In this document: positions 1-8,293 of the stretch, one piece after another
Layout: each line of letters opens with the position of its first letter
How positions within the stretch are numbered: position 1 is the first letter of the stretch
The notes under the pieces: generated by a model
Database searches by the model: none
What the model was told of the DNA's origin: nothing
Seen by the model: only the letters and a program-made list of their open reading frames with translations
Translations under genes and position numbers: made by a program
DNA from: CAZPWQ01 sp964590495
GTDB lineage: Bacteria > Bacteroidota > Rhodothermia > Balneolales > Balneolaceae
Length of the DNA: 26,685 nucleotides
Assembly: GCA_964590495.1 (NCBI GenBank)
Contig: CAZPWQ010000046.1
Span: 1 to 26,685 of the forward strand
Reading direction: 5' to 3'

Positions 1-414
1 GTAGCTTTTTCTATTGGGATAAACCAACAAAATATTTCTAAGGAAGTCTAAAAGAAGCGCATGGATGGATCCAATTGCAGCCGCCACCCGGTACTCCAGG
101 TGATGGGAAGCACCGGCAGACTGTGCTGAGGGCCAGGCATCATTACGGATGAATACTTCACCTAACCCTTCATATTCCTCCTCTAACGTAAAGACGGATC
201 TGTGATATGGAAGAAGCGTCTGAATTTTGTGACAATTTTCCATGGACTCATCAACGACTGCCTGCAGGGCACGTTCAGCTAATTCCTGGTGAGCACGGCT
301 TTCCCGCCAGCTATTGAGACCGAGCGCAAGAAGCACACTTAATACCACAAGCACCGCCTCTGTGGATAGAAGTTTCCAGGGAATTTTGTTTGAACCTGAT
401 TTTGAAGAGAGCAT
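1..414 (-). CDS. Membrane-anchored hypothetical protein, 3' end outside window
   Basis: The frame opens with ATG at 414 and stays open to the window edge, giving 138 codons of an incomplete protein. Residues about 14-34 form one hydrophobic segment after a short basic N-terminus, so it is probably a single-pass inner-membrane protein. It continues with NSWRESRAHQELAERAL, likely helical, and then an acidic region. The arrangement of an N-terminal membrane segment ending in an 'N-S/E-W' motif followed by a helical soluble part resembles unnamed proteins I recall from Bacteroidota. I cannot assign a function. No clear Shine-Dalgarno sequence precedes the start. It is transcribed away from the LytTR gene. 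Confidence 0.6.
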   Translation of the reverse strand, partial: MLSSKSGSNKIPWKLLSTEAVLVVLSVLLALGLNSWRESRAHQELAERALQAVVDESMENCHKIQTLLPYHRSVFTLEEEYEGLGEVFIRNDAWPSAQSAGASHHLEYRVAAAIGSIHALLLDFLRNILLVYPNRKSY

Positions 415-826
415 ATGTAATCTGTCGTTTTGTTGAAAATTTAAATACACTATACAGAGATTATCATAATAAATGCAGTCCAAATTAAACAATGTAAACC
501 TTTCCTGATTTCATGCGACTATCACTGTGAAGATGATCATTAAAATGACTCAACAACTTTAGTGATCTTTTAATAGTAAAATGAATTAATGACGTGTATA
601 ACAGAACTTTTTAGCAGCATAGAAATCAAAAAGCCTGTCAGGTCTTAAGTAATTCGTTAATAATTCGGATTCCTACGCTTGATCCAACATGAATCCAGTG
701 GGGTAATTTATTTCTTACCGTATTAAGCCCCATTTTAGGATTCTTCTGGTTCCCTCTTTTGTTTTTCTTGATACCAAACAGTAACATAAAAAGAAAGCAA
801 CGGTAATTTGTCTTTACCCTAAACCG
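415..826. other. Gene-free divergent intergenic region
   Basis: This 412-base AT-rich stretch lies between the divergent starts of the membrane-anchored protein (-) and the LytTR regulator (+). It should hold promoters for both, but I could not pick a convincing -33/-7 pair of the Bacteroidota type. I saw no coding frame, tandem repeat or strong hairpin. Confidence 0.5.
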
Positions 827-1669
827 ATGATCAGCCTGAGAAACTCATACTCTTTAACGGATTTTTTTGCTGCCCGGCAAAGTAAATCCGGCTTTAATAA
901 GAAATATCTCTGTTGGCTCTGTGCCTTTACAGCGTTGATAGCTTTTCTCGAATTGGGTCAGGATTATATCAGTTCTGTTTTAAATGAAAACTATTTCCAT
1001 CCGGCTGAATCGCTCTCCTACAAATTCTTCTGGCTGCTTTTTATTCCCTTTTCAATCACACAGCTTTATTTGCTGGAAAAAACCGGCAAAAGGTTTTCAG
1101 ATACCGCATATTTTGCTTTTAACACTTTTTTTATACCGATTATCACGCTGGTTCATCTGCTGATATTCTCCCTTTTCCTTTTTGGTGTCTCGGAACTTAT
1201 TCATGAGAATCCATGGTCCCTACCCTTTTTGATAGCCGAAAAACTGTCGACTCGTCTTTACATCGGCCTTGCAATTTATATCGCTTTCCCGGCTATATAT
1301 TTTCTGTTAAACAGTTGGGACCCGGAGAACGAAAACCACCAGACATATTCTAGTACCATTCCAGTGAAAAACGGTCAAAATACGGCCCTTATAGATGTGG
1401 GCAACATAAAATGGATCTGTTCAGACGGTCCCTACCTGTATATTCATACGTCTGATAAAAAGCATGTAGTACTGGACAGCCTTAAAAATATCATTACCAC
1501 CCTGCCCGGTAATTTCAAGCGCATACACCGATCGACAATAGTTAATATCGACATCATCAAGAAGCTCAAATCCAGGGGAAACGGAGATTATGATGTCATC
1601 CTGGACGATGACCAGAAGCTCCGGCTCAGCCGGAATTATACCAAGCCTCTGAAAGGAACACTGCTTTAA
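827..1669 (+). CDS. Membrane-bound LytTR-family transcriptional regulator
   Basis: The 280-residue protein has four hydrophobic segments (about 28-43, 66-82, 98-122 and 143-163), a short linker, and a C-terminal LytTR DNA-binding domain (about 186-280). The domain shows the typical IHRSTIVNI core at 233-241 and an LRLSRNYTKPLKG end. LytTR domains bind direct repeats in promoters. Membrane-tethered versions without a receiver domain are common in Bacteroidota and are thought to sense through the membrane part. There is no receiver domain and no histidine kinase beside it. The next genes on the same strand start 125 bases downstream and could be targets, which is inference. Start: ATG at 827; the encoded N-terminus is complete. 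Confidence 0.85.
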   Translation: MISLRNSYSLTDFFAARQSKSGFNKKYLCWLCAFTALIAFLELGQDYISSVLNENYFHPAESLSYKFFWLLFIPFSITQLYLLEKTGKRFSDTAYFAFNTFFIPIITLVHLLIFSLFLFGVSELIHENPWSLPFLIAEKLSTRLYIGLAIYIAFPAIYFLLNSWDPENENHQTYSSTIPVKNGQNTALIDVGNIKWICSDGPYLYIHTSDKKHVVLDSLKNIITTLPGNFKRIHRSTIVNIDIIKKLKSRGNGDYDVILDDDQKLRLSRNYTKPLKGTLL

Positions 1670-1794
1670 TACTCATCTTGTGGTGTAAACTACTCAGCTT
1701 ATGCTATTCCCTGCGGATAAGCTTCCGGTGCTTGCTATTTTGCTGTTAGTCAAAATTTCACAGGCAATTCTGTTGAACATTAAAATCCGTTCCT

Positions 1795-2415
1795 ATGAAT
1801 ACAGCCAAAATAGTGCTTCCATTTTTACTCCTCTTCTTCTTCTCTTCGATTGGAATATCCCAGGAATTAACCGAACAAAATTCGGTGCTTGTCGGCGGAC
1901 CCTGCGAGGGCTGTGAGGCAGTATTCGAGTTCGGGGAGCGACCGCTGTCACCCCTCGATACCCTGCCCGGTTTTGAGCAGGCGGAAGAGAAACTGAAAAT
2001 AACGGGCACCATCTATCTGGCAGATGGCAAAACACCGGCGGAAGATATAATTCTCTATATTCACCATACCAATGCAAAGGGCGTGTATCCCACGCGGGGA
2101 GATGAAACCGGATGGGCTCAGCGACACGGTTATCTCCGCGGATGGATCAAAACTGGTGCCGACGGCCGGTATACTTTCTATACTCAAAAACCGGGTTCCT
2201 ACAGCCGAAATCCGGCTCATATCCACCCCACCATCCTGGAGCCGGACGGAAAATATTATTATATCGCCGAATATCTTTTTGAGGGCGATCCAAACCTGGA
2301 AAACGAATGGGGTAACCGGGGCGGATCGGGAGTGGTGAAATTAAAACGGCAAAATGATCTGCTGGTAGCCGAACGCGATATCATCCTGGGTTTAAACGTT
2401 CCGGGCTATGAATAA
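1795..2415 (+). CDS. Secreted intradiol ring-cleavage dioxygenase-like protein
   Basis: The 206-residue protein begins with a signal peptide (hydrophobic 6-20, likely cleaved near ISQ-E). It then has the intradiol dioxygenase beta-sandwich fold seen in protocatechuate 3,4-dioxygenase and catechol 1,2-dioxygenase. The four Fe(III) ligands can be placed: Tyr98 in KGVYPTRGD, Tyr136 in KPGSYSRNP, and His142 and His144 in the diagnostic PAHIHPTI motif. Established family chemistry is ring opening of catechols with O2. Export is unusual for the classical catabolic enzymes, and there are no aromatic-degradation genes nearby, so the substrate is unknown. It overlaps the following YceI gene by 8 bases, which suggests co-translation. 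Confidence 0.85.
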   Translation: MNTAKIVLPFLLLFFFSSIGISQELTEQNSVLVGGPCEGCEAVFEFGERPLSPLDTLPGFEQAEEKLKITGTIYLADGKTPAEDIILYIHHTNAKGVYPTRGDETGWAQRHGYLRGWIKTGADGRYTFYTQKPGSYSRNPAHIHPTILEPDGKYYYIAEYLFEGDPNLENEWGNRGGSGVVKLKRQNDLLVAERDIILGLNVPGYE

Positions 2416-3133
2416 AGTCGGATACCTGTGGCTGCTTATGTTTCCGATAGCCTGTACGGGACAGCATTACTCTGATGCCGTCATCGCTTCGGTGGATGAA
2501 GTAAGGACCGTCCCCCGATTAACCGATGCTGATACCATCTATATCCATTCGGAATGTTCGGAGATCGCCTGGAAAGGCACCAAACTGTGGGGACGCGGCA
2601 TGCATACGGGAATCGTCCCGGTAAAAGAGGGATATCTGCTGTTCAGCAACGATCGTCTGTCAGGCGGAATCATAACCGCCGATATGACTTCCATCGGCAT
2701 CACCGATATCCCGCCCGATCAGCCGGAACCTATTCGGATTTTGACAGGTCATCTGGAGGACCCGCTCTTCTTCGATGTTGCCGAATATCCCGAAGCCCGC
2801 TTTTCCTTTACTCATATTGAGCAGGCCGCCGACCGCGAGCTGCTCATCAGCGGCAACCTGACGATCAAAGACGTCACCAAAAACATTACCGTGCCGGCAA
2901 TTGTGGATTCAACAGGCCCCCTATTTAATTCTACCTTTCGCATAAACCGCTTCGACTGGAATATAGCCTACCGGGGCGGATTCGGCGCCACCCGGTTTGC
3001 CGCCAGAAATTTTGTTGACAGATATATTGAATTGGACATAACGATTAATCTTTCATCTGGAAAAAATTTCAACGCATTGGCGCCTGCAGCTTATTTGCAA
3101 GGCCGTTGCAGGGCAAATAATTTTAAAAATTAA
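2408..3133 (+). CDS. YceI-family lipoprotein
   Basis: The 241-residue protein has a lipoprotein signal with Cys16 in FPIAC-TG, so it should be lipid-anchored in the periplasm. The body matches the YceI lipid-binding beta-barrel family: an early strand with AWKGTKLWGRGMHTG, the middle FDVAEYPEARFSFTHI, then LLISGNLTIKDVTKNITVPA and FDWNIAYRGGFGATRF. YceI proteins bind polyisoprenoid or amphiphilic ligands in their barrel. The last 25 or so residues extend beyond the usual domain end and look unstructured. It overlaps the upstream dioxygenase gene by 8 bases, so the two are probably made together; YceI could carry a hydrophobic substrate or product for it (inference). Confidence 0.82.
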   Translation: MNKVGYLWLLMFPIACTGQHYSDAVIASVDEVRTVPRLTDADTIYIHSECSEIAWKGTKLWGRGMHTGIVPVKEGYLLFSNDRLSGGIITADMTSIGITDIPPDQPEPIRILTGHLEDPLFFDVAEYPEARFSFTHIEQAADRELLISGNLTIKDVTKNITVPAIVDSTGPLFNSTFRINRFDWNIAYRGGFGATRFAARNFVDRYIELDITINLSSGKNFNALAPAAYLQGRCRANNFKN

Positions 3134-3218
3134 AGTTATTCCATTCAAAAAATGGAGTAAGTTTATAAGAATTTCTACATTCGGTTGAACAAACAGATAA
3201 TTCAAAACTTTAAAATAT

Positions 3219-3677
3219 TTGCAGAAAAGCAACTCCGTATTTTCAGCCGAAGCATTGACCGTATTTTTTGCCAGAGTAATTCTTGGCCTGATATTCCTGA
3301 TGGCCGGGTGGTACAAGGTTTTTGAATTGGGCGCTGCGAATCATGCTCAACAACTTTTTGTAGAGCCCTATACCACTTACTGGATGCCGGAATGGCTGCT
3401 TTGGTTTACGGGCTATACAATTCCGTACATTGAACTGACAGCCGGTCTGTTCCTGGTAATCGGGTTGCGTATTAAAACTGCAGCAATTGCTTTGGGAGGT
3501 ATCCTGATTATAGTTACCTATGGTCACCTGCTGCAAGAACCATTTTTCGACACTACTACTCATATCTTTCCCAGAACTGTTTTACTGCTTATCGTTCTGT
3601 ATTTGAACCCAAAGCATGATACCTTATCTGTTGATTACCTGATCACCCAACGCACAAATAAACTGAGAGCGAACTAA
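3219..3677 (+). CDS. DoxX-family membrane protein
   Basis: The 152-residue protein has four predicted membrane helices. The first contains the DoxX-like FARVILGLIFLMAGWYKVFELG, then PYIELTAGLFLVIGLRIKTAA, and a last helix ending in LYLNPKHDTLSVD. DoxX/SURF4-type proteins are small inner-membrane proteins, in some cases linked to terminal oxidases or thiol stress; the biochemical role here is unknown. The only start giving the whole first helix is a TTG at 3219; no ATG is available upstream in frame, so the start is less certain than the rest. It follows the YceI gene by 85 bases on the same strand. Confidence 0.78.
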   Translation: MQKSNSVFSAEALTVFFARVILGLIFLMAGWYKVFELGAANHAQQLFVEPYTTYWMPEWLLWFTGYTIPYIELTAGLFLVIGLRIKTAAIALGGILIIVTYGHLLQEPFFDTTTHIFPRTVLLLIVLYLNPKHDTLSVDYLITQRTNKLRAN

Positions 3678-3865
3678 CATTTATTATAAGATTGAAAGGG
3701 GGGTCAATAGTAAAGGATTGGTAAACAGGTCCCCAATTTTCCTTTGTATCTACCACCCAACGATGTTATTTCTATCCGCCACTCTCCCTCCTTTTGCTTT
3801 CTGATAAATTTTCTATTAACGTTTATCAGCATTTTGTTATAAATCATACCAACCAATAAAAAAAT

Positions 3866-4348
3866 ATGATTACAAAAATTTCTCTCTGGTTGACGGTCAT
3901 TCTGTTCAGCTTCTACTTTGCAGGACATCTATTTGATTTGACAGCCAATATTCCTAACTGGGAATCGGGTGAAATTGCGGATGTTGAGAAGTACCGCGAT
4001 TTTTACAGCCAGGCTTCACCCAAAAATTACTTTTTATTGCTTGTGTTGGGGACCCCAATTATCAGTTTGATCTCCTCGGGATTGGTTTGGAAAACTGCCG
4101 GCTCTTCCAGGTATTATTTGGCGGCAACCTTTGTTCTCTCCGTGATTGTTCTGATATTCACAATCACATATTTTGTACCTATAAATGAATATATCTTTTC
4201 CTCGGCAGCATATGATCCGGTGGAATTGAAAGAGATGGTTTCCAATTGGATTTCGGCAGATTACATCCGCATTTTGCTAATTGGAACAGGAATGCTCACT
4301 GCCATTGCAGGTTTCAATGAGTACATGAAACAAACAAGCAGTATCTGA
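3866..4348 (+). CDS. DUF1772-like (anthrone-oxygenase-like) membrane protein
   Basis: The 160-residue protein has four hydrophobic segments: about 3-22, 54-74, 82-106 and 134-152. The third helix runs into TYFVPINEYIF, followed by W128 in SNWISADYIRILLIG. A 'VPxN' motif after helix three and an 'W..aDyiR' motif before helix four are features of the DUF1772 family, whose fungal and actinobacterial members include anthrone oxygenase-like proteins. No bacterial function can be assigned from sequence alone. It stands between DoxX (188 bases upstream) and the Gfo/Idh/MocA oxidoreductase (51 bases downstream) on the same strand. Confidence 0.6.
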   Translation: MITKISLWLTVILFSFYFAGHLFDLTANIPNWESGEIADVEKYRDFYSQASPKNYFLLLVLGTPIISLISSGLVWKTAGSSRYYLAATFVLSVIVLIFTITYFVPINEYIFSSAAYDPVELKEMVSNWISADYIRILLIGTGMLTAIAGFNEYMKQTSSI

Positions 4349-4399
4349 CTTGAATTATATCCACAACATTATTCTTAATATTAATAAATCATTTATACC

Positions 4400-5560
4400 A
4401 TGAGCTATTCGCGCCGCAAATTTCTTACGCACCTGTTGGGACTTGGATCTGCCGCTGCACTGCCGGGGCTATCTGCATTTAATCGTGTTGAGTCTTATTT
4501 GCGAAAATCCGGCATCGACGAGCTTCCTGAGAACGAGAAACTGGGAATCGCACTGGTCGGACTGGGAAATTATTCCACGAACCAGCTGGCCCCGGCCCTG
4601 CAGGAGACAAAGCTTTGCAGGTTGAGCGGTATTGTTACCGGAACTCCTGAAAAGGAAAAAGTTTGGGCTGAGAAATATGACATCCCGCGGGAAAACATAT
4701 ACAACTATGAAAATTATGACGAGATAGCCGACAACGAAGATATCGACATTATTTATGTTGTGCTTCCCAACAGCATGCATGCGGAATACAGTATCCGGGC
4801 CGCGGATGCGGGAAAACATGTTATCTGTGAAAAACCGATGACTACTTCTGTCGAGGATGCCCAGAAGATGATCGAAGCCAGTGACCGGGCCGGGAAGAAG
4901 CTATCTGTGGGTTACCGCCTGCATTTTGAGCCTCATAACAAGGAAATCATGCGCATCGGCAGAAATAAGGTATTCGGTCCGATGATAAAAATGGATGGTG
5001 CCTTCGGTTTCCCGATCGGCAGCATGGACCAATGGCGTGTGGACAAAGAGCTGTCCGGCGGAGGTCCCTTGATGGATGTGGGAATCTATGTAGTGCAGGC
5101 GAGCATTTATACGATGGGTGAGCTTCCAATATCCGTTACCGCCCGTGACGAAACCCGCGAACCAGAAAAGTTCGGTGACGTGGAAGGAACCATCCGGTGG
5201 GAATTAAAGTTCCCTGACGATATAGTACTTCATGGTGGATCAAGCTATGAATTTGGCGAACATCATTTCCGCGGAGAAGCGGAAAATGGGCATTTTGAAC
5301 TAAGCACCGCCTTCAGTTACAGTGGAATAGAGGGCGAAACAAGTGAAGGTCCTCTCGATTTCCCCCAGGTCAACCAACAAGCTTTGCAGATGGATGATTT
5401 CGCCCGCTGTATTATCGAAGATGATGAAACGATCGTACCCGGCGAGATGGGCAAGCGGGATGTCCGTATTTTATACGCGATCTATGAAGCTGCCGAAAGC
5501 GGGGAAGAAGTGACCCTTGACTTCGAAAATGATACGTTTATACGGCCTCTGGAAGGGTAA
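4400..5560 (+). CDS. Tat-exported Gfo/Idh/MocA-family oxidoreductase
   Basis: The 386-residue protein begins MSYSRRKFLTHLLGLGS, a twin-arginine signal (Arg5-Arg6), so it should be folded with its cofactor and exported to the periplasm. An NAD(P)-binding Rossmann region follows (GLGNYS, 54-59), with the family's EKP motif at 144-146 (HVICEKPMTT). Then come GYRLHFEPHN (about 171-180) and GGPLMDVGIYVVQAS (about 221-235), as in glucose-fructose oxidoreductase-type members. Those enzymes oxidise or reduce sugars with tightly bound NADP(H). The substrate cannot be read from the sequence. The length fits the family. A palindromic repeat follows the stop. Confidence 0.88.
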   Translation: MSYSRRKFLTHLLGLGSAAALPGLSAFNRVESYLRKSGIDELPENEKLGIALVGLGNYSTNQLAPALQETKLCRLSGIVTGTPEKEKVWAEKYDIPRENIYNYENYDEIADNEDIDIIYVVLPNSMHAEYSIRAADAGKHVICEKPMTTSVEDAQKMIEASDRAGKKLSVGYRLHFEPHNKEIMRIGRNKVFGPMIKMDGAFGFPIGSMDQWRVDKELSGGGPLMDVGIYVVQASIYTMGELPISVTARDETREPEKFGDVEGTIRWELKFPDDIVLHGGSSYEFGEHHFRGEAENGHFELSTAFSYSGIEGETSEGPLDFPQVNQQALQMDDFARCIIEDDETIVPGEMGKRDVRILYAIYEAAESGEEVTLDFENDTFIRPLEG

Positions 5561-5582
5561 GAGGTTGATAAATCTATTATGC

Positions 5583-5616
5583 AACCCTCCAAAGGTTTTT
5601 AAAACCTTGGAGGGTT
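5583..5616. repeat. Palindromic repeat (CCTCCAA type), possible terminator
   Basis: AACCCTCCAAAGGTTTT followed by its near-exact reverse complement forms a 16-bp stem with one bulged base, 23 bases after the stop of the oxidoreductase. There is no T-run after it, so termination is uncertain. The core is shared with a second palindrome at 25211-25243, so it is a dispersed repeat and not only a terminator. Confidence 0.75.
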
Positions 5617-5806
5617 CTGATATAGGCTACAATTACTTTCCCATACCCAATACATGAAATCATCCTGTGCTCCCATACTTTAGTAGCAAAATAAACCACA
5701 CAACCACCTCCCGCATACTGCCTGCAGCCGGCCATAATGCGGCCTTGCATAATTCATTATAAAACCGAATTATGATTAGTTCCGGCTTTTAAATACATTT
5801 TTGCTA

Positions 5807-6502
5807 ATGAAAAAAATTTTATTTGCCATAACAATCGGGGGGTTTTGTTGTTTATCGTTGGTTCAGCCTGCCAAACAAGACGATATTGCTACGGGCAGTC
5901 TGGAAGGAACTATAGTGTTAACCGCTCAACAATCACAGGTACAAATTGGAGGTAACCGCTACGGTCGGCCTTCAAGGGCTGCTGATGCTACCGCCCAAAC
6001 TCCGGAAGATTCGGTGTTAATCTGGCTTGTCTCTTCAGGGAATCCTAAAGCCCCTCCCCCGGAACCGGAAACACCTGTTATCCTTGATCAAATGGATTTG
6101 AAGTTTAATCCTTCTTTATTGCCCATCCGTCAACACGACACTATTCGCATCCGCAATTCAGATCCGGTTTATCATAATGTTTTCAGCCTTTCGAGCACTA
6201 AAAAGTTTGATGTGGGTCACCGGCCCAGGGGAGAATACAAGGATGAAACCTTCGACAAACCCGGCAAAGTTGATGTATTTTGCGATATACATTCGAATAT
6301 GCATGCTGTTATTTATGTATTACCTCCCGAGGTATTAACATGGACAAAAACCAAAGGAGGAGAATCATTCACTTTGTCAAATATCCCGGAGGGAAGTTAT
6401 GAGCTTAAAGTCTATGCTCTCGGATACCAGGAACGATCGGTCCCTGTTGAAATTATATCCGAAGAAACAGCAAACATCGGCACCATAACCCTGGCTTCCT
6501 GA
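5807..6502 (+). CDS. Exported cupredoxin-fold protein (methylamine-utilisation-like)
   Basis: With ATG at 5807 (a TTG six bases upstream is a poorer choice) the protein has 231 residues and a signal peptide (basic MKKI, hydrophobic to about 20). Residues about 90-175 form a cupredoxin/plastocyanin-like domain. Candidate type 1 copper ligands are His123 (VYHNVFSLS), Cys159, His162 and Met165 in FCDIHSNMHAVIYV. The C-terminal 50 residues look like a carboxypeptidase-regulatory-like beta-sandwich (FTLSNIPEGSYELKVYALGY). Such proteins are often labelled 'methylamine utilization protein' without evidence for that role. The next gene starts 3 bases after its stop, so it belongs to an operon with the cyclase and the porin-like protein. 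Confidence 0.83.
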   Translation: MKKILFAITIGGFCCLSLVQPAKQDDIATGSLEGTIVLTAQQSQVQIGGNRYGRPSRAADATAQTPEDSVLIWLVSSGNPKAPPPEPETPVILDQMDLKFNPSLLPIRQHDTIRIRNSDPVYHNVFSLSSTKKFDVGHRPRGEYKDETFDKPGKVDVFCDIHSNMHAVIYVLPPEVLTWTKTKGGESFTLSNIPEGSYELKVYALGYQERSVPVEIISEETANIGTITLAS

Positions 6503-6505
6503 GTT

Positions 6506-8293
6506 ATGAAAAATAAATTTTTCAGCTTACGGTGGAAACTACTTTCCGGATTTGTGGGGCTGGTATTGATATCGGTGCTCATCTTGCTTGTCAGTGCCAG
6601 CCAAATACTGGAATCGCGTATACGAGATGACATAGATACCAATTTTGTTGAGGCGGGTAGAGTTTTTGAACGTATCCAAGACATCCGTTTTCGCCAATTA
6701 CGACAGACGGCGGTTCTGCTGGCCGATATTCCCACGCTGAAAGCGGCAATTTCCACCGGCGATACTGCTACGGTAAACCAGACTATCAGGGAAGAACTTC
6801 TGTACCTGCTGGATTTCGATCCTGTTATTCCCGATTCACTTCTCCCCAGCCAATTTTATACGGAACCCGATTCTGCAGGGCTACTGCTTATTTCCGACCC
6901 GGAGGGAAAACCTATGGGTCAACTGTCTTCGGGAAGTCTGCCAAAATATTCGATAGCAGACCGGGCGGGTATAAGCCAGGCACTGCAGGGACAAATGCCC
7001 GACCAAACCTATATCTGGAAACAGGGCGAGCGGTACTTTAATGTTATTACAATTCCGGTATGGACACGAAACCGACTGGAAGGTACTCTTTCGTACGGTT
7101 TCCCGATGCGTCAGCTTGAAACACGCCAGCTTTCCCGGGATATGGGGCTCGAAGTACTCTACTACGTTAACAATCAACTGCTGACCGCTTCATTTGAGGA
7201 TTTATCTGCCTCAAACAGGAACAAACTCTCCAAAGGTATTCATTCAGCCACCTTTGAGATCCTGGACACCGGGGAAGCTAATTCAATAGAAGTCACCCTT
7301 GATGAAGAAACGTGGATGGTCTATATCGCTCCCATGTTTAATACACAGGATATACTGCAGGGTATAGACGGGTATTATGCTGTAGCAAAATCCCTGACAC
7401 AGGCGTTAGCGCCTCTGCAGAATCTGCAACTGTTGATTTTCGGAATTGGACTTCTGTCTGTAGCAGGCGCTATAATGATCAGTATTTGGCTCACCCGGCG
7501 TATTACCAAACCTATAGATCTGCTGGTAGATGGCGTCCGGCGGGTTGAGCAGCAGGATTTCAGCAAGGAAGTGCCGATCACCAGCAGTGACGAGATAGGA
7601 CAACTTACCCGGGCCTTTAACGAGCTTGTAGAGGGACTCCGGGAACGCCTGCTCATGCTCAAATTCGTTTCGGAAGCAACCCTTGACGCCATTAAAAAGA
7701 ATATTGCCCGCATTGAACCTGGTGGCGAACGGAGAAATATCACTATCTTTTTTTCCGACATCCGCGGCTTTACCCCATGGAGCGAAAAGCATTCGCCCGA
7801 AGAAGTGATCGATATTTTAAATAACCTGTTGAGTTTCCAGGCAGAAGTAGTACAGGAATTCGGAGGTGATGTCGATAAGTTTGTCGGAGATGAGCTGGTA
7901 GCGGTGTTCCAGGGTGAAGACAAGGACCAAAAAGCAGTAAACGCAGCTATTCAAATCCAAAAGAAATTGGCGACAATGCTTGATAATGAACACGAGGACC
8001 TGACGATAGGGATAGGCATCAATAGTGGAGAAGTTGTAATGGGAGCCATGGGAAGTGAAAACCGCATGGATTATACAGTATTGGGAAATACCGTGAACCT
8101 CGGTGCCCGATTATGTTCTGCCGCCGGCCAGGGCCAAATACTCATTACCAATTCCGTTTATCTGAACCTTGAACGGCGAATACCAACCAGCGAACTGGAT
8201 AAAATCAAAGTAAAGGGAATTGAAAAACCCGTCCGTATTTATGAAGTAAACTGGAAAGTAGAAGATCCATACATGCAAAAAGAGGTGTTATGA
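6506..8293 (+). CDS. Membrane class III adenylate/guanylate cyclase with HAMP
   Basis: The 595-residue protein has a membrane helix at about 12-33, a periplasmic sensor region of about 270 residues, a second helix at about 308-330, a HAMP domain (about 331-384) and a C-terminal class III cyclase domain (about 408-580). Metal-binding aspartates are Asp418 (FFSDIRGFT) and Asp462 (KFVGDELVAVF). The purine-selecting pair is Lys458 and Thr524 (DYTVLGNTVN). The transition-state residues are Asn531 and Arg535 (VNLGAR). The Lys/Thr pair is typical of class IIIb adenylate cyclases, so cAMP is the likely product and the enzyme should be active. It probably senses a periplasmic signal. Its last 4 bases overlap the porin-like gene. 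Confidence 0.9.
   Translation: MKNKFFSLRWKLLSGFVGLVLISVLILLVSASQILESRIRDDIDTNFVEAGRVFERIQDIRFRQLRQTAVLLADIPTLKAAISTGDTATVNQTIREELLYLLDFDPVIPDSLLPSQFYTEPDSAGLLLISDPEGKPMGQLSSGSLPKYSIADRAGISQALQGQMPDQTYIWKQGERYFNVITIPVWTRNRLEGTLSYGFPMRQLETRQLSRDMGLEVLYYVNNQLLTASFEDLSASNRNKLSKGIHSATFEILDTGEANSIEVTLDEETWMVYIAPMFNTQDILQGIDGYYAVAKSLTQALAPLQNLQLLIFGIGLLSVAGAIMISIWLTRRITKPIDLLVDGVRRVEQQDFSKEVPITSSDEIGQLTRAFNELVEGLRERLLMLKFVSEATLDAIKKNIARIEPGGERRNITIFFSDIRGFTPWSEKHSPEEVIDILNNLLSFQAEVVQEFGGDVDKFVGDELVAVFQGEDKDQKAVNAAIQIQKKLATMLDNEHEDLTIGIGINSGEVVMGAMGSENRMDYTVLGNTVNLGARLCSAAGQGQILITNSVYLNLERRIPTSELDKIKVKGIEKPVRIYEVNWKVEDPYMQKEVL

Noticed and set aside
1701..1916. Open frame of 71 codons just upstream of and overlapping the dioxygenase gene
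   Set aside because: It overlaps the signal-peptide coding part of a well-supported gene in another frame and has no recognisable features.
3678..3865. Possible small gene antisense between DoxX and the DUF1772-like gene
   Set aside because: The 74-codon frame on the minus strand overlaps the DUF1772-like start and shows no family features or ribosome-binding site.
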